64,000 bases of DNA from JBCCMA01 sp039026595 (lineage in GTDB: Bacteria > Pseudomonadota > Gammaproteobacteria > Steroidobacterales > JBCCMA01), in assembly GCA_039026595.1 (NCBI GenBank), contig JBCCMA010000002.1, positions 1-64,000 on the forward strand, given 5' to 3'. Under the pieces are notes generated by a model. The model ran no database searches, had not been told where the DNA came from, and saw nothing but the letters and a program-made list of their open reading frames with translations. A program made the translations under genes and the position numbers. Shown one piece after another: positions 49,548-58,751 of this stretch. Within the stretch, counting starts at the first letter, position 1. Each line of letters starts with the position of its first letter.

Positions 49548-50336
49548 CTAGTTGTCTCCAAACAAATCGCCCAGCCCGCCCAGAACTGACCCTTCGCCTT
49601 TGGAGCCCGAATAACGCGCCGCCTGCAGCACCCGCCCGGCAAGCCGCGAAAACGGCAAGCTCTGCAGATACACCGTACCCGTGCCACGCAGCGTAGCGAG
49701 GAACAATCCTTCTCCACCAAACACCATGGATTTCAGGGACCCGGCGCGCTCAATATCGTAATCAATGCCCGGTGTGAACGCGGCCAGACAGCCCGTGTCG
49801 ACCCGCAGCGTTTCACCGCGTAATTCGCGTTTGATCACCGTACCGCCGATGTGAACAAACGCCATACCGTCGCCCTGAAGACGCTGCAAAATAAATCCCT
49901 CGCCACCAAAGAACCCAGTGCCGAGCTTGCGCTGCAAGGCAATGCCGACGCTGGTGCCGTACGCGGCGCACAGGAAGGCGTCTTTCTGGCAGATGAGCTC
50001 GCCGCCCATTTTTGCCATATCGATGGCCATGATCTTGCCGGGGTAGGGCGCGGCAAACGCCACCCGCTTCTTCCCGTGACCGGAGTTGGTGAAGTGGGTC
50101 ATGAAAATTGACTCACCGGTCAGGACACGCTTGCCCACGTTAAGCAACGAATCCATCAGTCCACCGCTGGGCTTGGATCCGTCGCCCATCTTGGCCTCGA
50201 ACGTGATGCCCTCTTCCATGTAATTCATGGCGCCGGCTTCGGCGACCACCACTTCGCCCGGATCGAGTTCAACCTCAACCACCTGCAGGTCATCACCAAA
50301 AATCTCGTAGTCCACTTCGTGACACTGCATGGCCAC
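49548..50336 (-). CDS. AIM24 / TIGR00266 family protein
   Basis: 262 residues with the family pattern: VELDPGEVVVAEAGAMNYME, FMTHFTNSGHGKKRVAFAAPYPGKI, TGFFGGEGFILQRLQGDGMAFVHIGG, LRVDTGCLAAFTPGIDYDI and MVFGGEGLFLATLRGTGTVYLQSLP. The fold is a repeated beta-trefoil-like structure. No enzymatic function is established for bacterial members. No signal peptide; probably cytoplasmic. Divergent from the GNAT gene. Confidence 0.92.
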   Translation of the reverse strand: MAMQCHEVDYEIFGDDLQVVEVELDPGEVVVAEAGAMNYMEEGITFEAKMGDGSKPSGGLMDSLLNVGKRVLTGESIFMTHFTNSGHGKKRVAFAAPYPGKIMAIDMAKMGGELICQKDAFLCAAYGTSVGIALQRKLGTGFFGGEGFILQRLQGDGMAFVHIGGTVIKRELRGETLRVDTGCLAAFTPGIDYDIERAGSLKSMVFGGEGLFLATLRGTGTVYLQSLPFSRLAGRVLQAARYSGSKGEGSVLGGLGDLFGDN

Positions 50337-50419
50337 TCCTTAGCTGTCGGGGGAACGTGAGCTTACAAAAGGCCTCGCACGCCGACCAGCCCATGGGTCG
50401 CTGCGTTACACTCTGGCAC

Positions 50420-50965
50420 GTGAACAAAACGAGCCCATCCGTTGCCATACGCAAAGCGGTCGGCGGTGACGCCGAGGCGCTCAGTGCCCTCGCAATTCGC
50501 ACTTTTACGGACGCATTTGGCGCGAGCAACAATCCGGCCGACGTCGCACTGTACCTCGATACACACTATCGCGTGGAGGCCATCGCGCGGGATTTGGCGG
50601 ACGTGAGTATCGTTACGCTGCTGGCGGGCGATGCTCCGTTCGCCGGGTTTGCGCAGCTCAAGCCGAGCGACGCCGGCGGTTTTGATGCCGCAGGTTTTGG
50701 CGTGCAGCGTCCCGCCAAGCTGTCCCGCCTGTATGTTGACGAGCCGTGGCATGGGCGCGGTGTCGCGCCGCAACTGCTTGGCGCGCTTGAGGACGCCGCG
50801 CGCGCATCAGAGTGCGACGCGATGTGGCTGACGGTGTGGGAACACAACGCGCGCGCGATTGCGTTCTATAGCAAATGCGGTTTCAAGGTGTGCGGTAAAA
50901 CCGACTTTCTTCTCGGGACCGATCCGCAGCGCGATTTTGTGATGGCGATACGTCTTGCGACCTGA
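50420..50965 (+). CDS. GNAT-family N-acetyltransferase
   Basis: About 181 residues if translation begins at GTG 50420; in-frame starts at 50357 and 50393 exist, and none has a clear ribosome site. The acetyl-CoA-binding motif A is seen as KLSRLYVDEPWHGRGVAPQLLGALEDAA, and motif B as MWLTVWEHNARAIAFYSKCGFKVCG. The sequence TTACACT at about 50404-50410 could be a -10 box. Substrate unknown. Confidence 0.88.
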   Translation: MNKTSPSVAIRKAVGGDAEALSALAIRTFTDAFGASNNPADVALYLDTHYRVEAIARDLADVSIVTLLAGDAPFAGFAQLKPSDAGGFDAAGFGVQRPAKLSRLYVDEPWHGRGVAPQLLGALEDAARASECDAMWLTVWEHNARAIAFYSKCGFKVCGKTDFLLGTDPQRDFVMAIRLAT

Positions 50966-50967
50966 CC

Positions 50968-51663
50968 TCAGCCGCGCATGTTCTCTATGAACGCATTTGC
51001 TTCATCGATAGCCGCTTGCATGTCCCGGATCAGTGCATTGACGTCGGCATCAATGGCACTGGCCTGACCGCGCAACGCGCTGAGCGCCTGCGCGTTAAGG
51101 CTGTGCTTTAGGAACAGTCGATTGTCCTGCAGCACCGACATGACCGGGTCGACGCGATCCCGAGCGGCCTGCATGCGCTGACGCATCGCGGCGTACTGGC
51201 GCCGCGCTGCGGCCAGCTTTCCGGCCTGGTCCTGACGCAGCGAATCGCTTGAATAAAGCGCAAGCTCTTCCTGCCATTCATCAAACAGATCGCCGCTGAC
51301 GCGGTCAATCGACTCAAGCCGATCGTCCAGATCGTCTCGCGCGTCCTCCGATCGGTCCACCGCCTTGTCCAGCGCCTTGTAGCGTTTTTCAAGCTCGCCG
51401 CCGTCGTGCCCGATCAACTCGCTCAATGCCTCGTACGCGCTGATGAGCTCCTCCCGTGTCTCGTCCTGGGCATCGCGCGCGTCTTCAACGCGGTCCACAA
51501 GAATGTCCCGTTTCTCGATCCCGATCTTCTCCAGCGCGGAGTACTGCACGGTGGCACACGCCCCAAGCGAAAGCGCTGCGCACGCAATCAAAAGACGACA
51601 TAAGACGGTTTGCAGGCGGGAATAGGCTTGACCATACTCAGCCCGAGTGTTGTTGTTGTGCAT
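50968..51663 (-). CDS. DUF2959 lipoprotein, coiled coil
   Basis: 231 residues from ATG 51663; the frame is open much further upstream, but that part is antisense to the neighbouring gene. Lipobox ALSLGACATV. The rest is almost entirely helical with heptad-like Ala/Leu/Arg/Glu patterns and the DUF2959 motif ILVDRVEDARDAQDETREEL. It is probably attached to the outer membrane facing the periplasm. A divergent paralogue lies 43 bases away on the plus strand. Confidence 0.88.
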   Translation of the reverse strand: MHNNNTRAEYGQAYSRLQTVLCRLLIACAALSLGACATVQYSALEKIGIEKRDILVDRVEDARDAQDETREELISAYEALSELIGHDGGELEKRYKALDKAVDRSEDARDDLDDRLESIDRVSGDLFDEWQEELALYSSDSLRQDQAGKLAAARRQYAAMRQRMQAARDRVDPVMSVLQDNRLFLKHSLNAQALSALRGQASAIDADVNALIRDMQAAIDEANAFIENMRG

Positions 51664-51706
51664 GTCGGGAGTGCTCGTGTCCGCGTTGTTCCGCCAAATC
51701 TTACCT

Positions 51707-52378
51707 ATGCTCCCCGGGCTGCTCAAAAAAAAGCGCTCGTGGGCCGCGATTGCTTCTCTGGTTCTGGCCGTTGGCACGGCGCAGGGGGTCATTAGTAGCG
51801 ACCTCGACCGGTTCTGGAAAGCGCCTCGGGACGTACTGGTTGATCGCGTGGAAGATGCGCGCGATGCACAGCAGGACGCCGCGGCGGAATTCAAGGATGC
51901 GCTTACCGAGTTCAAGGCCGTGGTGGGCATGCCGGAATCCGAACTCGAGCGGCAACATAGTCGCCTGAACAAGGCGTTTGAGCGTTCGGAGCAGGCCGCC
52001 GAACAAATCAGCAGCCGGATCGATCGCGTCGTGAAAGCAAGCAACCGATTGCTTGAGGAATGGCGCGATGAACTCGCGCAATACAACGACGCAAGCCTGA
52101 AGCGGCTGGCCGAGAGCCAGTTCGACCAGACACGCGAGCAGGCCACGCACCTGATCGCCACGATGCGCGAGAGTGAAGCCCGGATGCAGCCGGTCCTCGA
52201 CACCTTCCGCGACCAGGTCCTGTATCTCAAACACAATCTCAACTTGTCCGCGATCGCGTCGCTCGAAGGCGAGGCCGTGGTCATTGAGGGCAATGTGGAT
52301 GCGCTGATCGACGATATGAACCGATCCATCGCCGAGGCCGACGCGTTTCTGAGCCAGATGCTCGACAGCCGCGGCTGA
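51707..52378 (+). CDS. DUF2959-like exported coiled-coil protein, paralogue of the divergent lipoprotein
   Basis: About 223 residues from ATG 51707; starts at 51647 (TTG) or 51662 (ATG) are possible but overlap the divergent gene. The N-terminus MLPGLLKKKRSWAAIASLVLAVGTAQG is a signal peptide or anchor without a lipobox. The mature part contains VLVDRVEDARDAQQDAAAEF, matching the DUF2959 motif of the divergent lipoprotein almost word for word, plus QVLYLKHNLNLSAIASLEGE (the other has RLFLKHSLNAQALSALRGQ). The AAA ATPase gene begins 5 bases after its stop. Confidence 0.85.
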   Translation: MLPGLLKKKRSWAAIASLVLAVGTAQGVISSDLDRFWKAPRDVLVDRVEDARDAQQDAAAEFKDALTEFKAVVGMPESELERQHSRLNKAFERSEQAAEQISSRIDRVVKASNRLLEEWRDELAQYNDASLKRLAESQFDQTREQATHLIATMRESEARMQPVLDTFRDQVLYLKHNLNLSAIASLEGEAVVIEGNVDALIDDMNRSIAEADAFLSQMLDSRG

Positions 52379-52383
52379 TCAGC

Positions 52384-53556
52384 TTGCTCCATACCCTCGC
52401 GATTGCGAACTATCGCTCGGTCCGCCGCGCCCATCTGCGTCTGGAACAACTCAACCTGATCACGGGTGCTAACGGCAGTGGCAAATCCAATTTATACCGT
52501 GCACTCCGGTTTCTGACAGAGGTCGCGCGCGGCCGTGCCACACTGGCGCTGGCGCGGGAGGGCGGGCTGCCATCGGTCCTTTGGGCAGGACCGGAAACGG
52601 TATCGCGTGGCATTAAACAGGGTCGGATTCCGATACAGGGCGGGCCGCGCCGCAACGAAGTGGCGTTACGCCTCGGTTTTGCGAGCGACACGTTTGGCTA
52701 TGCGATCGATTTCGGTCTGCCCGCACCCGTCCCCGGAACCATGTTCACGCAGGATCCCGAAATCAAGCGCGAAAGCCTGTGGCATGGAGACAAATGGCAT
52801 CCGCGGCGTGCGCTGGTTGACCGCATCGGGCCTGTGGTCCGCGGGCGCGACGAGGACGGCCACTGGCAGGTCCTTAAACAGCATCTGCCGGCCTACGACA
52901 GCATGCTGACGGAGGTCGCCGATCCGGTACGCGCGCCGGAAGTCCTGATGGCTCGGGACACCCTCCGGGCCTGGCGCTTCTATGACCACTTTCGCTGTGA
53001 CGCGGACGCGCCGGCACGGGCGCCCCACGTGGGCGTGCGCACGCCGGTTCTCAGTAATGACGGACACGACCTGGCGGCGGCGTGGCGCACGGTCATGGAA
53101 ATTGGTGATGCTCAGGGCCTCGCCGACGCGGTCGATGACGCTTTTCCCGGCGCCACGGTGCACGTGCATGCAGCCGACGGGCGCTTCGAGCTTTTGTTTG
53201 AGCAGCCTGGGTTGCTAAGACCGCTGCGGCAGTCGGAATGGTCCGACGGCACCTTACGCTACCTGCTGCTGGTCACCGCGCTGAAAACACCGCGACCGCC
53301 GCCGCTGATGGTGTTCAATGAACCCGAAATGAGCCTGCATCCCGACCTGTTGCCGGCACTCGGTCGGCTGATGTGTCGCTACGCGGAAGACCACCCGCTC
53401 TGGGTGGTCTCCCACGCCCGTGAACTGACCGAAGCATTATTGGCCGATGAGCGCACGCATGACATCAGGCTGGAGAAGACCTTTAGCGAAACGTGCGTCG
53501 TTGGTCAGACTCCCCTCTCTGAGGCCCCGTGGGCGTGGCCTGCCCGGGGAAAGTAG
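52384..53556 (+). CDS. AAA-family ATPase (RecF/OLD-like)
   Basis: 390 residues from TTG 52384, 5 bases after the DUF2959 stop. Walker A GANGSGKSN near the N-terminus, an ABC-type signature SDGTLRYLLL and Walker B LMVFNEPEMSLHP near the C-terminus, then VVSHARELTEAL. This is the arrangement of single-chain SMC-like/OLD-type ATPases, with no nuclease domain visible. Related proteins act in DNA repair or phage defence, but most are uncharacterised. The coupling to an exported coiled-coil protein is unusual. Overlaps the 3' end of the convergent haloperoxidase gene by 74 bases. Confidence 0.88.
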   Translation: MLHTLAIANYRSVRRAHLRLEQLNLITGANGSGKSNLYRALRFLTEVARGRATLALAREGGLPSVLWAGPETVSRGIKQGRIPIQGGPRRNEVALRLGFASDTFGYAIDFGLPAPVPGTMFTQDPEIKRESLWHGDKWHPRRALVDRIGPVVRGRDEDGHWQVLKQHLPAYDSMLTEVADPVRAPEVLMARDTLRAWRFYDHFRCDADAPARAPHVGVRTPVLSNDGHDLAAAWRTVMEIGDAQGLADAVDDAFPGATVHVHAADGRFELLFEQPGLLRPLRQSEWSDGTLRYLLLVTALKTPRPPPLMVFNEPEMSLHPDLLPALGRLMCRYAEDHPLWVVSHARELTEALLADERTHDIRLEKTFSETCVVGQTPLSEAPWAWPARGK

Positions 53557-55294
53557 AGGTTGCTGGTGTCAGGGGTCCGCGACGCGTGATGCGGATGGGC
53601 GTGCCGTCGAACCGTGTCAATGTGAACCCGGCCGTGGGCTCGATGCACGCATCCGCGTAGTCCTGAAGCAATGCGATGGCCTGCTGCTCTCCGGTCTCAA
53701 TGCCGTAGGTGCCGTCGGATCGATAATGGACGCCCGCCGCATCACGTCCGATGGCCACGTTGTACGCCAGCTTGTTGACTTCGCCACCCAGCGTCAACGC
53801 GGACCCGGTGTAGGGAATCAACGCCGTTCCGTCCGCATTGGACTGCACCGTATCCGGCAAGATAAACGACTCGTCGAAGAACGCTTTCAAGATGGTGCAG
53901 CACGCGCCCGCAATGGTGGCGTGCCCAGCCGGATACGCCGGGTGGGTAGGCGAACCTTCCGGATAGCCCATGGGCAGAAGACCGGTGCCATAGCGCGACA
54001 TGGTGTCCGCCACGGCGCGCGAGTTCACCAGATCCGGGTGGATGTCGTACTCACGCCCCTCGGTCATCAGGAAATGGACACGCAACCCGTACGCCTCGGG
54101 CCGAAGTCGGCGATGCACGCACCATTTTTGATACCACGCCCCGTTCAACGACAGGTTCGACGCAAACGTCAGAAGCTGGAACAGGAACGGCCCACCAAAC
54201 GATGTAAACGGCCCCTGCGTGTCAATGAAGCGATAGGGGTGATCCGGGTCCCAGGCGTCGGGTCCGTAACGCAGCAGAATCATGGCCGCGTTGAAGTAGG
54301 CCTGAAAGAGCACATCGTTATGCACGTACTCGCCCAGCGCGCGGTTATTGTTGAGATAACGCAACGTGGGGTCGAACACGGCGGGAGCGGCCGGACTCTC
54401 TCCACGCTGAATTGATACACAGCTGGGCACGTCGGTCATGAAATCCGACACCGGCACAGGGTAGCGCTGGACGATCGTTGACGGCCCGTAGGGCACATCC
54501 TGATACAGCAGCTGACTGATGTAGGGCCCGTTCAGATCGCCAGGTGTTGAACCTCGGAACAATGTCCCAGGTGTCACCAGACCACCCACATTGGGCCCCA
54601 CCGTCGCGGAAAACTGGTTCAGGTCATCAATCGCGTTGGCAATGTCTGCATTGGTGTCGTACTCGAGAAAGGGCACGTCCCGCGTGAGCGCCTGCCAGTA
54701 CACCTCGCCCATCTCGGCCGCCGTGGTTGCGGAGCGAAACGAGGGCGCGGCTGGCATGCGCGTGGCGTGACCGTCGAGGCCGGTCAGCTGAAGGGCAAAC
54801 GCGCCCTGGGGATTGGCCAGGCCACGGTCCGCCGTCGGCGCGGTCTCGATGAGTTCGAAGTCGCGCTGGGCACCGGATTCGCAGGCGGCTACCAGCTTGC
54901 GGTAGGCCGTCGGGTCCACTTCACCGTAATCGTTTTGCGGCAGCGTCTTGAAGAAGCTCGCGTAGAAGTCCTGACTCTCATAACGCAACTCGTCATCGTT
55001 GACGGTCTGCTGGGTCAGCGCCAGCGTTTCCCGCTGAAGCCGACGCGCAGCGGTCACCTTGAGATCCGCCGCCAGCGCCGCGCGCTTTGCAATGTTGTCG
55101 TCAACCGGGATGACACGCGCATTGCGCGAAGGCCGGAACCCGGCATTCGAGGCCGCTCCGACAGAAGAGACGGCGCCCAGCGCCGACAGGCCTGCAGCGG
55201 CCTGTAAAAACGTACGGCGCGATGCACCGTCTGATTCGAGTTGATCGTTTCCCTGTGCCGAACTGCGGCGTTCGTTGTCGCTTGTGGAAGCCAC
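53483..55294 (-). CDS. Tat-exported vanadium-dependent haloperoxidase
   Basis: 603 residues starting at GTG 55294 behind GGAG. The N-terminus contains the twin-arginine motif SRRTFLQ (25-31) followed by AAAGLSALGAVSSVGA. The PAP2-like vanadate site is complete: YQKWCVHRRLRPE (Lys and Arg), SPTHPAYPAGHATIAGA (Ser-Gly-His) and NVAIGRDAAGVHYRSD (Arg and the vanadate-ligating His). Bacterial members oxidise halides with hydrogen peroxide. The last 45 residues are Pro/Thr/Arg-rich and overlap the AAA ATPase gene. Monocistronic. Confidence 0.93.
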   Translation of the reverse strand: MASTSDNERRSSAQGNDQLESDGASRRTFLQAAAGLSALGAVSSVGAASNAGFRPSRNARVIPVDDNIAKRAALAADLKVTAARRLQRETLALTQQTVNDDELRYESQDFYASFFKTLPQNDYGEVDPTAYRKLVAACESGAQRDFELIETAPTADRGLANPQGAFALQLTGLDGHATRMPAAPSFRSATTAAEMGEVYWQALTRDVPFLEYDTNADIANAIDDLNQFSATVGPNVGGLVTPGTLFRGSTPGDLNGPYISQLLYQDVPYGPSTIVQRYPVPVSDFMTDVPSCVSIQRGESPAAPAVFDPTLRYLNNNRALGEYVHNDVLFQAYFNAAMILLRYGPDAWDPDHPYRFIDTQGPFTSFGGPFLFQLLTFASNLSLNGAWYQKWCVHRRLRPEAYGLRVHFLMTEGREYDIHPDLVNSRAVADTMSRYGTGLLPMGYPEGSPTHPAYPAGHATIAGACCTILKAFFDESFILPDTVQSNADGTALIPYTGSALTLGGEVNKLAYNVAIGRDAAGVHYRSDGTYGIETGEQQAIALLQDYADACIEPTAGFTLTRFDGTPIRITRRGPLTPATSTFPGQATPTGPQRGESDQRRTFR

Positions 55295-55544
55295 TGGCCC
55301 TACTCCTGAATATGTTGCATGAAACGCGTGTCAGCGGAACACGCAGGCGTGCTCAAGTCCGGCTGACAACGTTACCCACACCCTCAAAAAATTATGTGCT
55401 TGTCCACACAAACTCGCATGGGAACAACGTGCAGATGCGCACGTTTCGAGGACGCTGGAATGTTATGCAACATGATGGCCACGGCGGGGCAAAACGTCGA
55501 CCCGAGAAAGTCTCGAATCGCCCGATTTACATCACGTCGGGCGG

Positions 55545-56075
55545 TCAGGCAGGCAGGCCCTTACGCAACCAGCCGAGGTAGTCCGCCTTGCCCAGCTTGA
55601 CCGCGTGCATGCGCAGAAGGTCGTAGGTGGTTGTGGCGTGGAAATACAGATTGGGCAGCGAGAACGACATCACGAAATTCTCAGCGGTGAACGGAATCTC
55701 CACACTGCCCATGCGGAAATGAACCGCCTTGCCAGCAAGGCCGTTGATCTCATCCGCGTCGATTGCCTGAAGCTCCGTGTGCGCGTCGTCCAGGAACGCC
55801 TGCCAGCCCGCAAAGTCGAGCTCCGCCGGATACCCCGAAGGCGGACCGAACTCACCGGCGCGCAGCCCCTTCACCGCTCCGAGCGAGTGGTGCACCACAC
55901 TGACGATCTGGAACGACATCGGCAGCATGGTGTCGTGGAGCCGTAACTGCACGAGCTCGTCAACATCCTGGCCCGCTGCCGCCGCCTGCTCGCCGCCTTT
56001 TTTAAGGACTTTGCGGACCGCACCAACCGACTGCAGGTAGCTCGCGACACTCAGTTCGTACAAGGTGGTGCTCAT
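55545..56075 (-). CDS. DUF1993 family protein
   Basis: 176 residues from ATG 56075, which has GGAG upstream; the open frame extends further without a site. Matches the DUF1993 pattern: LYELSVASYLQSVGAVRKVLKKG near the N-terminus, RLHDTMLPMSFQI, and ENFVMSFSLPNLYFHATTTYDLLRMHAVKLGKADYLG at the C-terminus. The fold is DinB-like with histidines that may bind metal. Function unknown. It lies downstream of nothing obvious on its strand and is divergent from nhaC. Confidence 0.92.
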   Translation of the reverse strand: MSTTLYELSVASYLQSVGAVRKVLKKGGEQAAAAGQDVDELVQLRLHDTMLPMSFQIVSVVHHSLGAVKGLRAGEFGPPSGYPAELDFAGWQAFLDDAHTELQAIDADEINGLAGKAVHFRMGSVEIPFTAENFVMSFSLPNLYFHATTTYDLLRMHAVKLGKADYLGWLRKGLPA

Positions 56076-56171
56076 GGGATCGTTCTCCGGGTGGTGGCGG
56101 GCTTGCCGGGCACGGTGCGCCCGGCGCAATAAAGTGACGGCTGCGAGAGTAGCATGCGGTAGAGTGGCCGC

Positions 56172-57653
56172 ATGACAACGACAAAAACCCCTTCGCTGAT
56201 CGATGCCCTGCTGCCGATCGGCGCCCTTATCGTGCTACTTGGCTTGTCGGTCTATCTTTTTGGCGATAGCTCTTCAAGCGGCCCAAATCAGATCGCATTG
56301 ACCCTCTGCGCCGGTATCGGCGCCCTGGTTTGCATCAAGAACGGGCACGCCTGGGACAACGTACTGGCCGCGATTATCAAAGGCATCAGCACGGCTATGG
56401 GTGCCATTCTGATTCTGCTGTCCGTCGGCGGACTGATCGGCACATGGCTGATGGCGGGCACCGTGCCGTCGCTGATCTACTACGGCCTTGAGATCCTCAA
56501 TCCGCAGTGGTTTTACGCAGCCGCGTGCTTTATTTGTCTGGTGGCATCACTGGCCACGGGCAGTTCGTGGACGGTGGCCGGTACGCTGGGCGTGGCCCTG
56601 ATTGGCGTCGCCATGGGCCTTGGCCTATCGCCTGCGATCGCAGCCGGGGCCATCGTTTCCGGCGCTTATTTCGGCGACAAGATGTCCCCGTTGTCCGATT
56701 CCACCAATCTGGCACCCGCGGTCGTGGGCACCGATCTGTTCCGCCACATTCGCCACATGCTCTGGACCACCGGACCGTCGATTTCCATCGCGCTGGTACT
56801 GTTCGCGGCGATCGGGTTGCGGGCCGACATCGACACGGCCGCGCAGGCCGACACGCTCAATACCCTGTCCAGCACGCTCAGCGCGCAATTCAACATCAGT
56901 GCGTGGACGCTGATACCAATGGTGGTTGTCTTTGCGATGGCCTACCGCAAGTTTCCACCTCTGCCTACCATTCTCCTTGGCGCGTTGCTCGGCGGCGCAG
57001 TCGCGGTGCTGTTGCAGCCGGACGTGGTGCTGTCCTTCGCCAACTCGCCCGATCTGCCGCCCGCGCTTGCGATGCTCAAGGGCGTCTGGATCGCGTTGTC
57101 TGACGGCTACGTCGCCAGCACCGGCGTCACCGAGGTGGACGAACTGCTCAGCAACGGCGGCATGAGCTCCATGCTCGTCACCATCTGGTTGATTCTGACG
57201 GCGCTGACCTTCGGTGCCGTGCTCGAGTACGGTGGCATGCTGAAGCGTCTGATCGAATCGGCGATCCGCGGCGCGCGCTCCACGGGCAGTCTCGTGTTTA
57301 CGGTGGTGGTCAGCGCCATCGGCATCAACATTGTCGCTGCGGATCAGTACATCGCCATTGTCCTGCCGGGCCGGATGTTCAAGGCCGAGTTCAAACGTCG
57401 CGGGCTGGCACCGCACAATCTGTCGCGCGTGATTGAGGACTCGGGCACGCTGACCTCACCGTTGATTCCCTGGAATACGTGCGGCGCGTACATGTCCGCC
57501 ACCCTCGGCGTGGCCACGCTCGCCTATCTGCCGTTTGCGTTCTTTAATCTGATCAACCCATTGATGTCGATTCTCTACGGCTTCACGGGTTTCACGATGG
57601 AGCGGCTCGATGACGACGACAGTGCCATCGACCGGCCCGGGCAGCCCGCCTGA
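56172..57653 (+). CDS. nhaC: NhaC-family Na+/H+ antiporter
   Basis: 493 residues with about 11 hydrophobic helices. Family motifs are seen in ATGSSWTVAGTLGVALIGVAMGLG, AAGAIVSGAYFGDKMSPLSDSTNLAPAV, and GVTEVDELLSNGGMSSMLVTI, followed by a final GTLTSPLIPWNTCGAYM. It exchanges cytoplasmic sodium for protons, consistent with a marine habitat. The last bases overlap the DUF2891 start (TGATG), so the two are translationally coupled. Confidence 0.93.
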   Translation: MTTTKTPSLIDALLPIGALIVLLGLSVYLFGDSSSSGPNQIALTLCAGIGALVCIKNGHAWDNVLAAIIKGISTAMGAILILLSVGGLIGTWLMAGTVPSLIYYGLEILNPQWFYAAACFICLVASLATGSSWTVAGTLGVALIGVAMGLGLSPAIAAGAIVSGAYFGDKMSPLSDSTNLAPAVVGTDLFRHIRHMLWTTGPSISIALVLFAAIGLRADIDTAAQADTLNTLSSTLSAQFNISAWTLIPMVVVFAMAYRKFPPLPTILLGALLGGAVAVLLQPDVVLSFANSPDLPPALAMLKGVWIALSDGYVASTGVTEVDELLSNGGMSSMLVTIWLILTALTFGAVLEYGGMLKRLIESAIRGARSTGSLVFTVVVSAIGINIVAADQYIAIVLPGRMFKAEFKRRGLAPHNLSRVIEDSGTLTSPLIPWNTCGAYMSATLGVATLAYLPFAFFNLINPLMSILYGFTGFTMERLDDDDSAIDRPGQPA

Positions 57654-58747
57654 TGCGCTTTCGTTTTGGCCTGATTGCCGCCGCACTGGCGCTGCACGGT
57701 ACGGGCGCGCTGTCGGTCGCCGCACTGGATGATGAGCAAGCGCTTCGCTTTGCCCATCTGGCGCTGGACTGCGTCCACCGCCCCTATCCGAACAAGATTG
57801 CGCACGTGTTGAACACCGACGATGACGCGAGGACGCCGCGCGAACTCACGCCTGCGTTCTACGGCTGTTTCGACTGGCACTCGGCGGTGCACGGCCATTG
57901 GCTTCTGGTGCGACTGGCGGAACGGCTGGAGGATGACACGCTCGGCTCGGCGCTGCGCGAAGCGGTCATCAGGAACATTACGGAAGATCACATCACGGCT
58001 GAGGCCGACTACTTCAACGCTCCGGGACGCGTTGCGTTTGAACGACCCTATGGGCTGGCGTGGTTGCTGCAGCTCGCAGCAGAGCTCGATAGTGCTGGCC
58101 ATGCTGACCTTAAAAATGCACGCGTCGCCCTTGCACCCCTCGAGAAGATCGTGGTCGATCGCTTCGTGAACTGGCTGCCAAAACTGTCGCACCCGATTCG
58201 CACCGGCGAGCATTCCCAGACCGCGTTCGCCTTCGGACTGGTTCTGGACTACGCGCGGCAAGTCGGACGCACCGATCTGGCCGCGTTGATCGAAGATCGC
58301 GCACTTACATTCTACGGCGATGACATCGCCTGCCCGCTGGGATACGAGCCGTCCGGCCAGGATTTCCTGTCACCCTGCCTGGCTGAAGCCGATCTGATGC
58401 GGCGCGTCATGACGTCGAGCGCATTCTCGCGCTGGTTGTCGGCGTTTCTGCCGACGCTGCCAGAGGACGGCTCAGCGACGTGGCTCGACGTCGCCGTGGT
58501 GACGGACAAGAGCGATGGCAAACTGGCTCATCTTGACGGGCTGAATCTCAGCCGCGCCTGGATGCTGCGCGGCATTGCATCCGGTCTGCCGGGTGACGAC
58601 CCAAGACGCGCAGCGCTGCTGTCCGCAGCGCGTCTGCACGCGACAAGCGGATTGGCCGCCGTCACCGGTGAGGACTACGCCGGCGGCCACTGGCTGGCCA
58701 GTTTCGCAACCTACCTGATGACCGATCGCGGACTGAGTCCGGATTAG
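57653..58747 (+). CDS. DUF2891 family protein, exported
   Basis: 364 residues with a signal peptide (LIAAALALHGTGALSVAAL). DUF2891 motifs: CVHRPYPNKIAHVLN, LTPAFYGCFDWHSAVHGHWLL, GRVAFERPYGLAWLLQLAAEL, SHPIRTGEHSQTAFAFGL and LNLSRAWMLRGIASGLP. The Cys-Phe-Asp-Trp-His segment and the all-helical pattern suggest an (alpha/alpha) barrel enzyme, but no activity is established. Coupled to nhaC by a one-base overlap. Confidence 0.92.
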   Translation: MRFRFGLIAAALALHGTGALSVAALDDEQALRFAHLALDCVHRPYPNKIAHVLNTDDDARTPRELTPAFYGCFDWHSAVHGHWLLVRLAERLEDDTLGSALREAVIRNITEDHITAEADYFNAPGRVAFERPYGLAWLLQLAAELDSAGHADLKNARVALAPLEKIVVDRFVNWLPKLSHPIRTGEHSQTAFAFGLVLDYARQVGRTDLAALIEDRALTFYGDDIACPLGYEPSGQDFLSPCLAEADLMRRVMTSSAFSRWLSAFLPTLPEDGSATWLDVAVVTDKSDGKLAHLDGLNLSRAWMLRGIASGLPGDDPRRAALLSAARLHATSGLAAVTGEDYAGGHWLASFATYLMTDRGLSPD

Positions 58748-58751
58748 AGGA

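Noticed and set aside
51664..52449. Upstream extension of the DUF2959 lipoprotein frame, rich in Ser/Arg
   Set aside because: It is the reverse complement of the divergent paralogue and carries no signal peptide; the lipoprotein signal begins after the ATG at 51663.
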